Below are positions 50,743 through 59,900 of a stretch of DNA of 64,000 nt, in pieces. The translations under genes were made by a program, and so were the position numbers. The stretch's first letter is position 1; every line of letters starts with the position of its first letter. The notes beneath the pieces were generated by a model, which worked only from the letters and a program-made list of their open reading frames with translations, was not told where the DNA came from and did not search any database. This DNA comes from Crocinitomicaceae bacterium (GTDB lineage Bacteria > Bacteroidota > Bacteroidia > Flavobacteriales_D > Crocinitomicaceae): positions 558,001 through 622,000 of the forward strand of contig JACJYW010000003.1 in assembly GCA_020635955.1 (NCBI GenBank). The letters are read 5' to 3'.

Positions 50743-52431
50743 TCAGTCTGCAATAAGTCGTTTAAAACGTACTCTTTTAGGCTCAACATCCCCCAATCTT
50801 TTTTTACGATTTTCTTCATACTCCGAAAATGTACCTTCAAACCAATACACTTCAGAATTATTTTCGAAAGCCAAAATATGCGTACAAATACGATCAAGGA
50901 ACCATCTATCATGCGAAATTACCACCACACAACCTGCAAAACTCTCTATTCCTTCTTCCAATGCGCGAATTGTATTCACGTCCAAATCATTCGTTGGCTC
51001 ATCCAGCAAAAGAACATTGGCTTCTGTTTTTAAGGTCATTGCTAAATGAAGTCTGTTTCTTTCTCCACCAGATAATACACCCACTTTTTTATTCTGATCC
51101 GGCCCATTGAAATTGAATCGACTTAAATAAGCCCTAGAATTGATCTTTTGATTTCCTATCTCAATAAATTCAGTTCCACCTGAAACCACTTCAAATATGG
51201 TTTTATTTGGATCCATTTCTTTATGAGACTGATCCACATATCCAATCTCAACCGTATCACCCACTTTGAATTCACCCTTATCTGGTTGGATCTCACCCAT
51301 GATCATTTTAAAGATGGTGGTTTTACCAGCTCCATTTGGACCAATGATCCCTACAATACCATTTGGTGGCAATGAAAAATTCAAATTATCGTACAATAAC
51401 TTATGATCAAATGATTTAGCAACACCAACAGCATCTATCACATTAGTTCCTAAACGTGGACCATTCGGAATTGGTAGTTCCAGGGTTTCTTCTTTTGTTT
51501 TACCTTCTTCAGCCAATAACTTTTCATAATTACTCAAACGGGCTTTATTCTTTGCGTGACGCCCTTTTGGATTCATTCTCACCCACTCTAACTCTCTATC
51601 TAACATCTTTCTTCTCTTACCAGCTTGCTTCTCTTCCTGATCCATTCTGGCCGTTTTTTGTTCCAACCATGATGAATAATTTCCTTTCCAAGGAATCCCT
51701 TCTCCTCTATCCAACTCAAGGATCCATCCAGCCACATTATCTAAGAAATAACGGTCGTGGGTAATAGCAATAACAGTTCCTGGATAGTGTTGTAAGTACT
51801 GCTCTAACCACAATACTGATTCAGCATCCAGGTGGTTGGTTGGCTCATCCAGCAATAGAATATCTGGATTTTGTAATAACAATCTGCACAATGCAACTCT
51901 TCTTCTTTCTCCTCCTGAAAGTGTATCCACCTTTTGATCTTCCGGCGGACATCTCAAAGCATCCATAGCTCGTTCTAATTTACTGTCGATCTCCCAGGCA
52001 TCAATTTGATCAATTCTTTCCTGCACTTCTCCCTGTCGTTGGATCAGTTTATCCATTTTATCAGGATCATTCATCACCTCTTCATCCATGAAAGCATTGT
52101 TGATCTCTTCATATTCTTTCAAAAGATCCATGGTTTCTTTCACTCCTTCCTGTACGATCTCTTTCACCGTTTTAGAAGCATCTAATTCCGGTTCCTGAGC
52201 CAGATATCCGATCGAATGTTCCTTAGAAAAGACCACATCCCCCTGATAGGCTTTATCCAATCCGGCAATGATCTTTAAAACCGTTGATTTACCTGAACCA
52301 TTAGCTCCTATAATACCAATCTTTGCCCCGTAGAAAAAAGAGAGGTAAATGTTCTTGATTATTGGTTTCCCATTCGGAGTTACTTTAGAAACCCCGACCA
52401 TGGAGAAAATTATCTTCTTATCGTCTGACAT
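50743..52431 (-). CDS. ettA: ABC-F ATPase EttA, translational throttle
   Basis: 562 residues. Two ABC domains: Walker A GANGSGKST and GPNGAGKTT; signatures TLSGGERRRVALCRLL and VLSGGERNRLHLAM; Walker B ILLLDEPTNHLD and VLLLDEPTNDLD. The linker region has RGEGIPWKGNYSSWLEQKTA and the arm, typical of EttA. The N-terminus IIFSMVGVSKVTPNGKPIIK and length fit EttA. It binds the ribosomal E site and gates elongation according to ATP/ADP; there are no transmembrane segments. The gene is single on its strand between the lipoprotein cluster and the small lipoprotein. Confidence 0.96.
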   Translation of the reverse strand: MSDDKKIIFSMVGVSKVTPNGKPIIKNIYLSFFYGAKIGIIGANGSGKSTVLKIIAGLDKAYQGDVVFSKEHSIGYLAQEPELDASKTVKEIVQEGVKETMDLLKEYEEINNAFMDEEVMNDPDKMDKLIQRQGEVQERIDQIDAWEIDSKLERAMDALRCPPEDQKVDTLSGGERRRVALCRLLLQNPDILLLDEPTNHLDAESVLWLEQYLQHYPGTVIAITHDRYFLDNVAGWILELDRGEGIPWKGNYSSWLEQKTARMDQEEKQAGKRRKMLDRELEWVRMNPKGRHAKNKARLSNYEKLLAEEGKTKEETLELPIPNGPRLGTNVIDAVGVAKSFDHKLLYDNLNFSLPPNGIVGIIGPNGAGKTTIFKMIMGEIQPDKGEFKVGDTVEIGYVDQSHKEMDPNKTIFEVVSGGTEFIEIGNQKINSRAYLSRFNFNGPDQNKKVGVLSGGERNRLHLAMTLKTEANVLLLDEPTNDLDVNTIRALEEGIESFAGCVVVISHDRWFLDRICTHILAFENNSEVYWFEGTFSEYEENRKKRLGDVEPKRVRFKRLIAD

Positions 52432-52499
52432 ATGTTTTTAGATATTAGATTTTAGACTCTAGAATCTAGATGCTAGACATTAGAGCCTTAAATAATTCG

Positions 52500-53123
52500 T
52501 TAATTCGTTTCTTTAAATGAGTTTACCATTCTTCTCATGTCTTTGGCAAATTCATCTTTCTGACCAAAAAGGGTCCAGCTTACAATTTGATAGTGTGCCT
52601 TTGCTCCCTGGTAAATACCAGTCACATAGAATACATCTACAATATTTGTATCAGTAAGTGCAATAGTAGCTTTCACCTCTTGCATTACCATGCTCATTCC
52701 ATTCACTGAATCAATTGCCGGTCTATTCAACAATTCATAAGATTGTTTACCCACCATTAAACTATCTAAAGATCGCTCAGCATAAGGCATAAGACCTTCA
52801 TTACTGGTTGGTATCTTTCCTTCTTCATATTCGTCTGAAAGAATGATGATATAGTTTTCTTTAACCTCATCCATAAATCTCTCAGTATACCCGAATTGCA
52901 ATTCGGCAGTAGGATTTAATTTATCAGTAGCAGACATTTGCGAAGGAATTTCAATTTCAAACTGACCTTCAAAAGACTGGAACTCCCAAATAGGGTCATT
53001 GATCTCAGCTGATAAATTCTCCAAAGATTGGTTCAGATCAACATTTTCATAATTTTCTTCACTACCTGACCCACAGTTGGTAATCGTCAATCCAATAAAT
53101 GATAATAAGAGTATTCTTTTCAT
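52500..53123 (-). CDS. Small lipoprotein of unknown function
   Basis: 207 residues from ATG 53121-53123, preferred because it gives a normal lipoprotein signal MKRILLLSFIGLTITNC (Cys 17) without the preceding five residues. The mature protein contains FEGQFEIEIPSQMSATDKLN and QIVSWTLFGQKDEFAKDMRR, resembling envelope proteins with a PsbP-like or DUF-type fold, but no family is certain. It is divergent from dapB, and 68 bases upstream of the ettA start codon. Confidence 0.75.
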   Translation of the reverse strand: MKRILLLSFIGLTITNCGSGSEENYENVDLNQSLENLSAEINDPIWEFQSFEGQFEIEIPSQMSATDKLNPTAELQFGYTERFMDEVKENYIIILSDEYEEGKIPTSNEGLMPYAERSLDSLMVGKQSYELLNRPAIDSVNGMSMVMQEVKATIALTDTNIVDVFYVTGIYQGAKAHYQIVSWTLFGQKDEFAKDMRRMVNSFKETN

Positions 53124-53197
53124 AATTAAAATTGGCATCCAAAGGTATAAAAATTAACGCCTTTTACACCGTAACTTCAATACTTTCAAATATTGAT

Positions 53198-53205
53198 TAT
53201 TTTTG
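53198..53205 (+). promoter_or_regulatory. TAnnTTTG -7 box before dapB
   Basis: Exact TATTTTTG. The ATG at 53229 is 23 bases downstream. No strong -33 element. Confidence 0.5.
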
Positions 53206-53228
53206 AACCCTATTGTAGATCTGAACAA

Positions 53229-53948
53229 ATGAATATTGCGCTTTTTGGCTACGGAAAAATGGGTAAAGTAATTGAACGAATTGCTGTTGAGCGAGGACAT
53301 ACAATTACGGCAAAAATTGATAGGGACAACCCAAAAGAATCTGCAGACCTCTCTAATACAGATGTAGTCATTGAGTTTTCGGTTCCGGATAGTGCTCAAG
53401 ACAACATTCGCTTTTGTATCGACCATCAATTACCAATAGTAATTGGAACCACGGGCTGGTATCAGCATCTGGGAGCATTAACAGATTACTGTAATTCAAA
53501 TAATGGTGCATTGCTTCACGCCACTAATTTTAGTGTTGGTGTGAATATCTTTTTTGAGATCAATAAAAGATTAGCACAATTAATGTCAAGTCAGGATCAA
53601 TACAGGGCATCCGTAATTGAAATACATCACACCGAAAAATTAGATGCTCCGAGCGGAACGGGTATTACATTGTGTGAAGGCATAATAGATAATCATACAA
53701 AATATGATAAGTGGGAAAATGTTAAATTATCTGAAATCTCAGATAAGGGTGCACTTTCTATAGAATCAGTTCGTTTACAGAATGTTCCGGGAACGCATGA
53801 GATCAAATATGCATCTTTAGTAGATGAAATAGAGATCAAGCACACGGCACATAACAGAGACGGATTTGGTTTAGGCAGTGTGATTGCCGCAGAGTGGATC
53901 AAAGGAAAAAAGGGAGTATTTACAATGAAAGACGTTTTAAATTTTTAA
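53229..53948 (+). CDS. dapB: 4-hydroxy-tetrahydrodipicolinate reductase
   Basis: 239 residues from ATG 53229; this start gives the Rossmann N-terminus MNIALFGYGKMGKVIERIAV, and the upstream frame contains the promoter box. Key motifs: GTTGWY, ATNFSVGVN (loop near the active site), EIHHTEKLDAPSGTGITL (substrate-binding, catalytic His and Lys) and SVRLQNVPGTHEI. It reduces HTPA with NAD(P)H in the diaminopimelate/lysine pathway, which also feeds peptidoglycan. It is shorter than the E. coli enzyme, as usual in Bacteroidota. One base separates it from lepB, so they form an operon. Confidence 0.96.
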   Translation: MNIALFGYGKMGKVIERIAVERGHTITAKIDRDNPKESADLSNTDVVIEFSVPDSAQDNIRFCIDHQLPIVIGTTGWYQHLGALTDYCNSNNGALLHATNFSVGVNIFFEINKRLAQLMSSQDQYRASVIEIHHTEKLDAPSGTGITLCEGIIDNHTKYDKWENVKLSEISDKGALSIESVRLQNVPGTHEIKYASLVDEIEIKHTAHNRDGFGLGSVIAAEWIKGKKGVFTMKDVLNF

Positions 53949-53949
53949 C

Positions 53950-55641
53950 ATGGGATATTTAGGATTATTGATTGGTTACCTTATTATATTACTAACTCCT
54001 ATTGTTGGAATGTGGAATAAACGCTTTAAGGATCTTGGATTGAATCCAACACATGCTTTTATTCCGTTCTTGAATTATTTTCAACTACTCAAAGCCTGCA
54101 AACTTCCAAAATACTGGGTGATCTTCTTGATCTTTCCGGGAGTTCAGTTTTACATGTGGGCATCTTTGAATGTTACTTATATCAGAAAATTTGGTGAGTT
54201 CGGAATTAAAGAAACCATCATGGGAATTCTTTTTCCTTATCCGGTATTCATCAATATTGCTAAAAAACCCGAACAATATAAGGTAGCAGAAGCTACTAAC
54301 TGGGATGTTGCAAAACAAGTGGATGCTAGAACTCCTTCTGACCATGTGGCACTTTTCTTTGCTTTACCAATTGTTGGGCACGTGCTTGCTGTTCCTTTTT
54401 CTATGCTTGGATTCAAAAGAAAACCAGGTAAAAAATCGATCATTAAAGAATGGGGAGATGCATTCGTTTTTGCCTTAATTGCTGCAGCTGTAATTAGAAC
54501 ATATGTCTTTGAACCTTATAAGATCCCGACTGGCTCAATGGAAAAAACATTATTGGTAGGTGACCAATTATTTGTTGACAAGATCACGTACGGACCGAGA
54601 GTTCCTATGACTCCTTTCTCTTTTCCGATCTTTCATAACATGATCCCTTATTTGAATATCAACTCCTATTCAACTGTTCAGACCATTCCATATACCAGAG
54701 TTCCTGGTTTCAGAGGTGTAGATAGGAATGATGTGGTAGTGTTCAATTTCCCTGCCGGTGACACAGCAATCATGGACCCAAGAATGCCTTATGGGTTAAT
54801 TGGACATAATTATTACGAGATTCTAAGAAATGTTTCCTTCCACAATTGTTGTATTCGAGAAGGGCATGACATTGCATTCTTTGAAGACAACTATAATTAC
54901 TACCTGAACAAAACCCGTAAAGAATTTGAAGATGGAAAAGTATATTCTTATCGAGTAGATCAGGAAGATTATGACCGTGGTTATGTAGCTTGTGGTGGAT
55001 TAGTGACCAGACCGGTTGACAAAAAAGAAAATTACATTAAGCGTTGTGTTGCTATCCCTGGAGATGAAATAAAAATAATTAATCAAGTATTATTTGTTAA
55101 TGGTGAGGAGGCATACAAGCCTGAGCATATGCAAAAGAACCCCGTACCAACTCCTTTTGGGGCATACCAACCTGAAAAATCATTGGCTGATTTTAATGAA
55201 TATGTTAAGGATCCTTATGTTAGAATGCGTACTCCGATTTCATATTACCCTATTTTCCCTAACGATTCGCAATACAATTGGACAGAGGATAACTTTGGAC
55301 CTTTGAGAATTCCGAAAAAAGGTGATGTAGTAGCATTAACCAAATTGAACATTCCGATCTATAGAAGAATTATCACTGCCTTTGAAGGTCACACCCTGGA
55401 GGAAAAAGAAGATGGCTTCTATATTGATGGAAAGAAAACTGAGAAATATACAGTTCAAATGAACTATTACTGGATGATGGGAGATAACCGAAATGGTTCT
55501 GCTGATTCCAGATTCTGGGGATTCGTTCCGGAGGACCATATTGTAGGTCATGCTGCATTTACCTGGTTATCTGTGGATCAACAAAAAGGGATGTTTGGTG
55601 GCGGAATGAGATGGAAACGTATGTTCAATAAGATCAAGTAA
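53950..55641 (+). CDS. lepB: Signal peptidase I, long Bacteroidota form
   Basis: 563 residues, longer than E. coli LepB. The N-terminal third has about four membrane helices (LLIGYLIILLTPIVGMW; WVIFLIFPGVQFYMWASL; others near 136-155 and 172-186). The catalytic Ser lies in IPTGSMEKTLLVGDQLFVDK (about residue 197), the Lys in YIKRCVAIPGDEIKI (about residue 363), and the conserved C-terminal box is MMGDNRNGSADSRFWGFVPE. It removes signal peptides from the exported proteins encoded in this region. It is in operon with dapB. A 37-base repeat with a hairpin follows within seven bases. Confidence 0.95.
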   Translation: MGYLGLLIGYLIILLTPIVGMWNKRFKDLGLNPTHAFIPFLNYFQLLKACKLPKYWVIFLIFPGVQFYMWASLNVTYIRKFGEFGIKETIMGILFPYPVFINIAKKPEQYKVAEATNWDVAKQVDARTPSDHVALFFALPIVGHVLAVPFSMLGFKRKPGKKSIIKEWGDAFVFALIAAAVIRTYVFEPYKIPTGSMEKTLLVGDQLFVDKITYGPRVPMTPFSFPIFHNMIPYLNINSYSTVQTIPYTRVPGFRGVDRNDVVVFNFPAGDTAIMDPRMPYGLIGHNYYEILRNVSFHNCCIREGHDIAFFEDNYNYYLNKTRKEFEDGKVYSYRVDQEDYDRGYVACGGLVTRPVDKKENYIKRCVAIPGDEIKIINQVLFVNGEEAYKPEHMQKNPVPTPFGAYQPEKSLADFNEYVKDPYVRMRTPISYYPIFPNDSQYNWTEDNFGPLRIPKKGDVVALTKLNIPIYRRIITAFEGHTLEEKEDGFYIDGKKTEKYTVQMNYYWMMGDNRNGSADSRFWGFVPEDHIVGHAAFTWLSVDQQKGMFGGGMRWKRMFNKIK

Positions 55642-55647
55642 GTTGGA

Positions 55648-55684
55648 GATGGGTGTTTCGACAGGCTCAACATGACCCCATCTT
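55648..55684 (+). repeat. 37-bp repeat, left copy
   Basis: GATGGG, TTTCGACAGGCTCAACATGA and CCCATCTT in order, differing from 56058-56094 at one base (G/A in the core). The ends GATGGG/CCCATC pair to a hairpin, possibly terminating lepB. Confidence 0.85.
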
Positions 55685-55695
55685 AAATATTCAAA

Positions 55696-56037
55696 ATGGA
55701 CTACTTTGTTTACATACTTGAATGTTCTGATAAAAGCTATTACACTGGTGTAACTAACGACTTGGAATTGAGGATAAGAGAACACCAAACTGGAATAAAA
55801 AAAGATAGCTATACCTATACTCGCAGGCCAATTAAGTTGGTTTTTTATCATGTGTTCAGCGATCCGAATCAGGCCATTTCTTTTGAAAAAAAAGTTAAAG
55901 GATGGAGACGAGCAAAAAAAGAAGCTTTAATAAATGATGATTGGGAAAAATTACCTGATCTTTCTAGAAACTATACGGAATTTAAAAATGGTCTGAGCTG
56001 TCATCCTGAGCCTGTCGAAGGACAAGCAAAGAAATGA
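55696..56037 (+). CDS. GIY-YIG nuclease, unrelated to the tandem copies
   Basis: 113 residues. GIY-YIG signatures: FVYILECSDKSYYTGVTNDL, Arg in ELRIREHQTG, Glu in AISFEKKVKGW. It belongs to the YhbQ/UvrC-N-terminal-like single-domain group. The last residues HPEPVEGQAKK are encoded by an inverted copy of the flanking repeat core (CCTGAGCCTGTCGAA, about 56006-56020), so the C-terminus is repeat-derived. The gene sits between two 37-bp repeats, which looks like a small mobile cassette inserted between lepB and the WbqC-like gene. Its function is unknown; DNA cleavage is inferred from the family. Confidence 0.9.
   Translation: MDYFVYILECSDKSYYTGVTNDLELRIREHQTGIKKDSYTYTRRPIKLVFYHVFSDPNQAISFEKKVKGWRRAKKEALINDDWEKLPDLSRNYTEFKNGLSCHPEPVEGQAKK
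56001..56023 (-). repeat. Inverted copy of the repeat core inside the nuclease gene
   Basis: The reverse complement contains TTCGACAGGCTCA, identical over 13 bases to the core of the left flanking repeat. This TTCGACAGGCTCAG-type sequence is a widespread interspersed repeat in bacteria, often translated as HPEPVEG or similar. Confidence 0.8.
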
Positions 56038-56057
56038 ATTTAAATTTGTAACACCAA

Positions 56058-56094
56058 GATGGGTGTTTCGACAAGCTCAACATGACCCCATCTT
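56058..56094 (+). repeat. 37-bp repeat, right copy, with terminator-like hairpin
   Basis: Same 37 bases as 55648-55684 with one change. Here AAGATGGG/CCCATCTT form an 8-bp stem followed by TTTT, so it could work as a terminator for the nuclease gene. Confidence 0.85.
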
Positions 56095-56124
56095 TTATAG
56101 AAAGGAATTAGTTCAATAAATAAA

Positions 56125-56733
56125 ATGATCATCCTGCCTTCAACATATTTTGGGAACATTGAATACTTCTACCTTCTTTTCAAAGCAAAGGAGGCATTGA
56201 TCGATATCCACGAACCGTATCAGAAACAAACGTATCGTTCTCGTTGCGAGATTCTGACTGGAAACGGTAAAATCACTCTATCTGTACCTGTGGTAAGGCC
56301 AAACGGAAAAGACACCGCAATGAACGAGGTTCTTGTTTCATACAAAGAAGACTGGAGAAAGGATCACAAAAAGGCCATAGAAAGTGCTTATCGCAGAACA
56401 CCCTACTATGAATATTACATTGATGCCATCCATCAGATCCTGGATGAAAAACCAGATCGATTAATAGATCTAAACAATAAAATAACCACCTACTTAATTG
56501 ATAAACTGGGGCTGACCGTTCAAATAAATATCGCGGATACTCCTATGGACATAGCTCCTAATGACCCAAGGATATTTCTTAATCCTAAAAAGGAATCTAC
56601 TTTTCAAACACACCGATATATCCAAACCTTTGAAGAGCGTTTTGGTTTTCTTGAGAACCTTAGTGTATTGGATCTTTTATTCAATGAAGGACCTAACTCC
56701 ATCAGCATTCTTCAAGAATCAAAACATCTATAA
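56125..56733 (+). CDS. WbqC-like family protein
   Basis: 202 residues. Signatures: ILPSTYFGNIEYFYLLFKAK, PYQKQTYRSRCEILTGNGKI, LSVPVVRPNGKDTAMNEVLV, SAYRRTPYYEYYIDAI. WbqC-like proteins are conserved in Bacteroidota, sometimes beside polysaccharide loci, with no proven activity. Cytoplasmic, no signal peptide. It converges with the 84-residue gene, with two bases between the stop codons. Confidence 0.88.
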   Translation: MIILPSTYFGNIEYFYLLFKAKEALIDIHEPYQKQTYRSRCEILTGNGKITLSVPVVRPNGKDTAMNEVLVSYKEDWRKDHKKAIESAYRRTPYYEYYIDAIHQILDEKPDRLIDLNNKITTYLIDKLGLTVQINIADTPMDIAPNDPRIFLNPKKESTFQTHRYIQTFEERFGFLENLSVLDLLFNEGPNSISILQESKHL

Positions 56734-56735
56734 GG

Positions 56736-56990
56736 CTATTGCTTGCTTAACCATTCTCTTGCCTGGTTATTTTCCTTTTCAAACATATTAGGATTAGATT
56801 GGATTCGCGAAGCCAATCGAGCAATATAGGAAGGACCATTCTGCTTATATTGTTCCTTATCTTCTTCAGTAAGCAAGTAATTCATAGTAAATACTGCCGA
56901 AGTTCCACAAGTAACACTCAATAATAGATCTCCGTGATCATATTCGTACAGAACATGATCATAATACACCTTGATCAACTCTTTAGGCAT
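56736..56990 (-). CDS. Hypothetical small protein coupled to the propeller gene
   Basis: 84 residues: MPKELIKVYYDHVLYEYDHG, a Cys-containing middle (LLLSVTCGTSAVFTMNYLLT) and a helical C-terminus (RIQSNPNMFEKENNQAREWL). No signal peptide. Its start overlaps the stop codon of the large propeller gene (TAATG), which argues it is real and co-translated. The family is unknown. Confidence 0.72.
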   Translation of the reverse strand: MPKELIKVYYDHVLYEYDHGDLLLSVTCGTSAVFTMNYLLTEEDKEQYKQNGPSYIARLASRIQSNPNMFEKENNQAREWLSKQ

Positions 56991-59900
56991 TAGTCTTCTT
57001 TGAAGTTAATTCTATTAGGCGTGTAAGGCACCTGATTAGCATTCAGTTTTTCTTCAAGCGCTATCACACGGGCCTGAACTTTATCAACATCTAGTTTAAC
57101 CCTGGCGTAATCCTCTTTGGCTATTGCATATTGATCCTTTTGAGTAGTTGTAGGATCTGAAGTAGAGTACCAGCACTGATAAACTATGGTTTCTATTCTA
57201 TCTCCAACACTTGGAACGGTCTCAACATCACGTGAAGATTTATGCCAATCTCCATTTAAAGCAATATTTATGTCATGAATAAGTCCTTCAATGGCTTTAA
57301 CTTCAGTCATCCAGGCCAGATCAGCATCCGGATATTGTTGAATTGCCGCTTTAATGAACTTCAATCTATTCTCAAGGTCATTCAGCACACTATTTGTACC
57401 TCTGTATTGTCTTCTCAATTCTGATAATTCTTGTTTGAAAGCAATATTAGACTCCGTTTGCCTTGCCAATGAAGAATTCTCTAATGCTTTGATCTCAAAA
57501 CCAACAGGATCGGCCAATTTGGTGAAAATTCCATTCTCAGCCATGTGCAATTCAACAGTGTATTTCCCTGGTAATGCTAAAGGTCCTTCATCAGGATAAC
57601 TATATCTACCCGGTTCACTGTATTTCAATCTGAGCGGAGTTGTAGTTGGATATCTCATATTCCATGTCACGCGGTTCACCCCGGTTTGCGCACCTGACTT
57701 CATCTTTCTTACTTCATTTCCATTAGCATCTTTAATGATGAATAGTAAATACGGATCTTCGTAATTGTCTTCTTTCACAAAATCTTCATAGGTTGGATAA
57801 TTTATATCTCCACCATCTTTCTTTACTTGTTTTTCATTTTCCTGACGGATGTTCTTTGGTGACTTAGGTTTATCCTTCACATAATAAGTAAATGTTACAC
57901 CAAATGGAGGATTTTCAGCTGCGTAGTGCGAAGCACCTTGTGAACCTGTACCTGTTAATCCAAGCGGACTGGTTTCAATGTATTCTAATCCTGTTTTTAT
58001 AGGGAATATCAATGCTGGTTTCTCCGTCATTTCTTCAGATAGAGTTCTTAAAGGACTATAATCATCCAAAACATAGAATCCTCTTCCAAACGTTGCCAGT
58101 ACCAGATCATTCTCTCTTTGCTGGATAGCAATGTCTCTAACAGCTATAGTAGGTAAGCCCGCATTAAGTTGCACCCAATTCTTCCCTCCATTTATTGAGA
58201 AGTATACTCCAAATTCGGTTCCTGCAAAAAGCAAGTTAGGATTTACATGATCTTCTGCAATGGCATAAACAGAACCTCTTTCAGGAAGGTCTCCTGCAAC
58301 AGAAACCCATGAATCTCCCTTATTCGTACTCTTTAAAATGTAAGGTTTAAAATCACCCTTTTTGTGATTATTGAAAACTGCATAAACCGTTCCTTCATCA
58401 TGCTGAGAAGTAAGGATTGTATTCACATAGGTCATTGATGGTATTCCAGGGAAATTATCTTTTTTACTCCATGTTTTACCTCCGTCAGATGTTACATGGA
58501 TCAATCCATCATCAGTACCGGCATAAAGCAAATTCTCGTTTTTAGCAGATTCATCAAGTGCTACAATATTCCCGAAAATGGTAGTAGACTTATTTTTCAT
58601 GACAGCATCTGGAGACTGAACCTCTCCCATCACCTTCATTTTGTTTCTGTCTAATTGTCTGGTTAGGTCCGGTGAAATGGTTTGCCAGGTATTTCCTCTA
58701 TCATCACTTTTGAATACTTTGTTCGCTGCAAAATAGATACGTTCATGATTGTGTTTTGAGATCACCAAAGGTGCATCCCACTGCCATCTGTAAGCTTCTT
58801 CACCTTTACCTGGTTGCGGCTGAATACCAATTTTTTCTCCGGACTGTCTATCATATCTTACCAACCAACCGTATTGTGCCTGAGCATACACTATATTCGG
58901 ATCTACCGGATCTACCTGAGATTCAAAACCATCACCACCATTTGTAATGTACCAGTCAGAATTCTGAATTCCGGCATTATTGATCGTTCTTGATGGTCCA
59001 CCCAAAGAGTTATTATCCTGGGTTCCACCATATACATTATAAAAAGGAGCATCATTATCAAGCGCCACTTTATAGAACTGTGTGATGGGTAGATTTGGTT
59101 TGAAATGCCAGTTCTGTGCATGATCCCAGGTCTCATATACACCTCCGTCACAACCAACTATCCAATGATTTGTATTATTTGGATTGATCCAGATACAGTG
59201 ATTATCTACGTGTTTTCCTGATTCTCCTGTTCCTTTAAAGCTACTTCCACCATCTTCAGTGTGATGCAGCCAGGTATCCATGCTAAATACTTTGTTTCTA
59301 TCTACCGGATCACAAATGATCTCCTGATAATAGTTTCCTGATGTATTATAGCCTGATCTTTTTTCCCAACTCAAGCCATTATTCGTTGATCTGAAAAAAC
59401 CACCTTTATCTTCTTCCGCCTCAACAATGGCATAAACATAATTATGATCAGCAGGCGAAATAGCCAAACCTACTCTACCCATTTTACCAGAAGGCAATCC
59501 TGATGTGATCTCTTTCCAAGTTTTACCTCCATCTATTGATTTATAAACCGAACTTTCTTCTCCACCCCCAATGTATGTAAACACGTGACGTCTTCGTTGA
59601 TGTACAGCTTCATACAACACGTCCGGATTTTCAGGATCCATTATTAGATCACAAGTACCTGTATTATCTGAAATAAAATGAATTCTCTCCCAATTCTCAC
59701 CTCCGTCTGTTGTTTTGTACAAACCTCTTTCTCCTCCTTCAGACCAAAGCGGACCGTAAGCGGCAACATATACTACATCAGAATTTCTAGGATCAACGAT
59801 CACTTTAGAGATGTGTTCAGAATTTTTAAGCCCCATATTCTTCCAACTCTTTCCGCCATCTATGGATTTATATACACCATCTCCATAAGCTACCGAACGT

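Noticed and set aside
50679..50912. Possible 77-codon gene at the ettA end
   Set aside because: It overlaps ettA in another frame, has no recognisable features, and no separate promoter.
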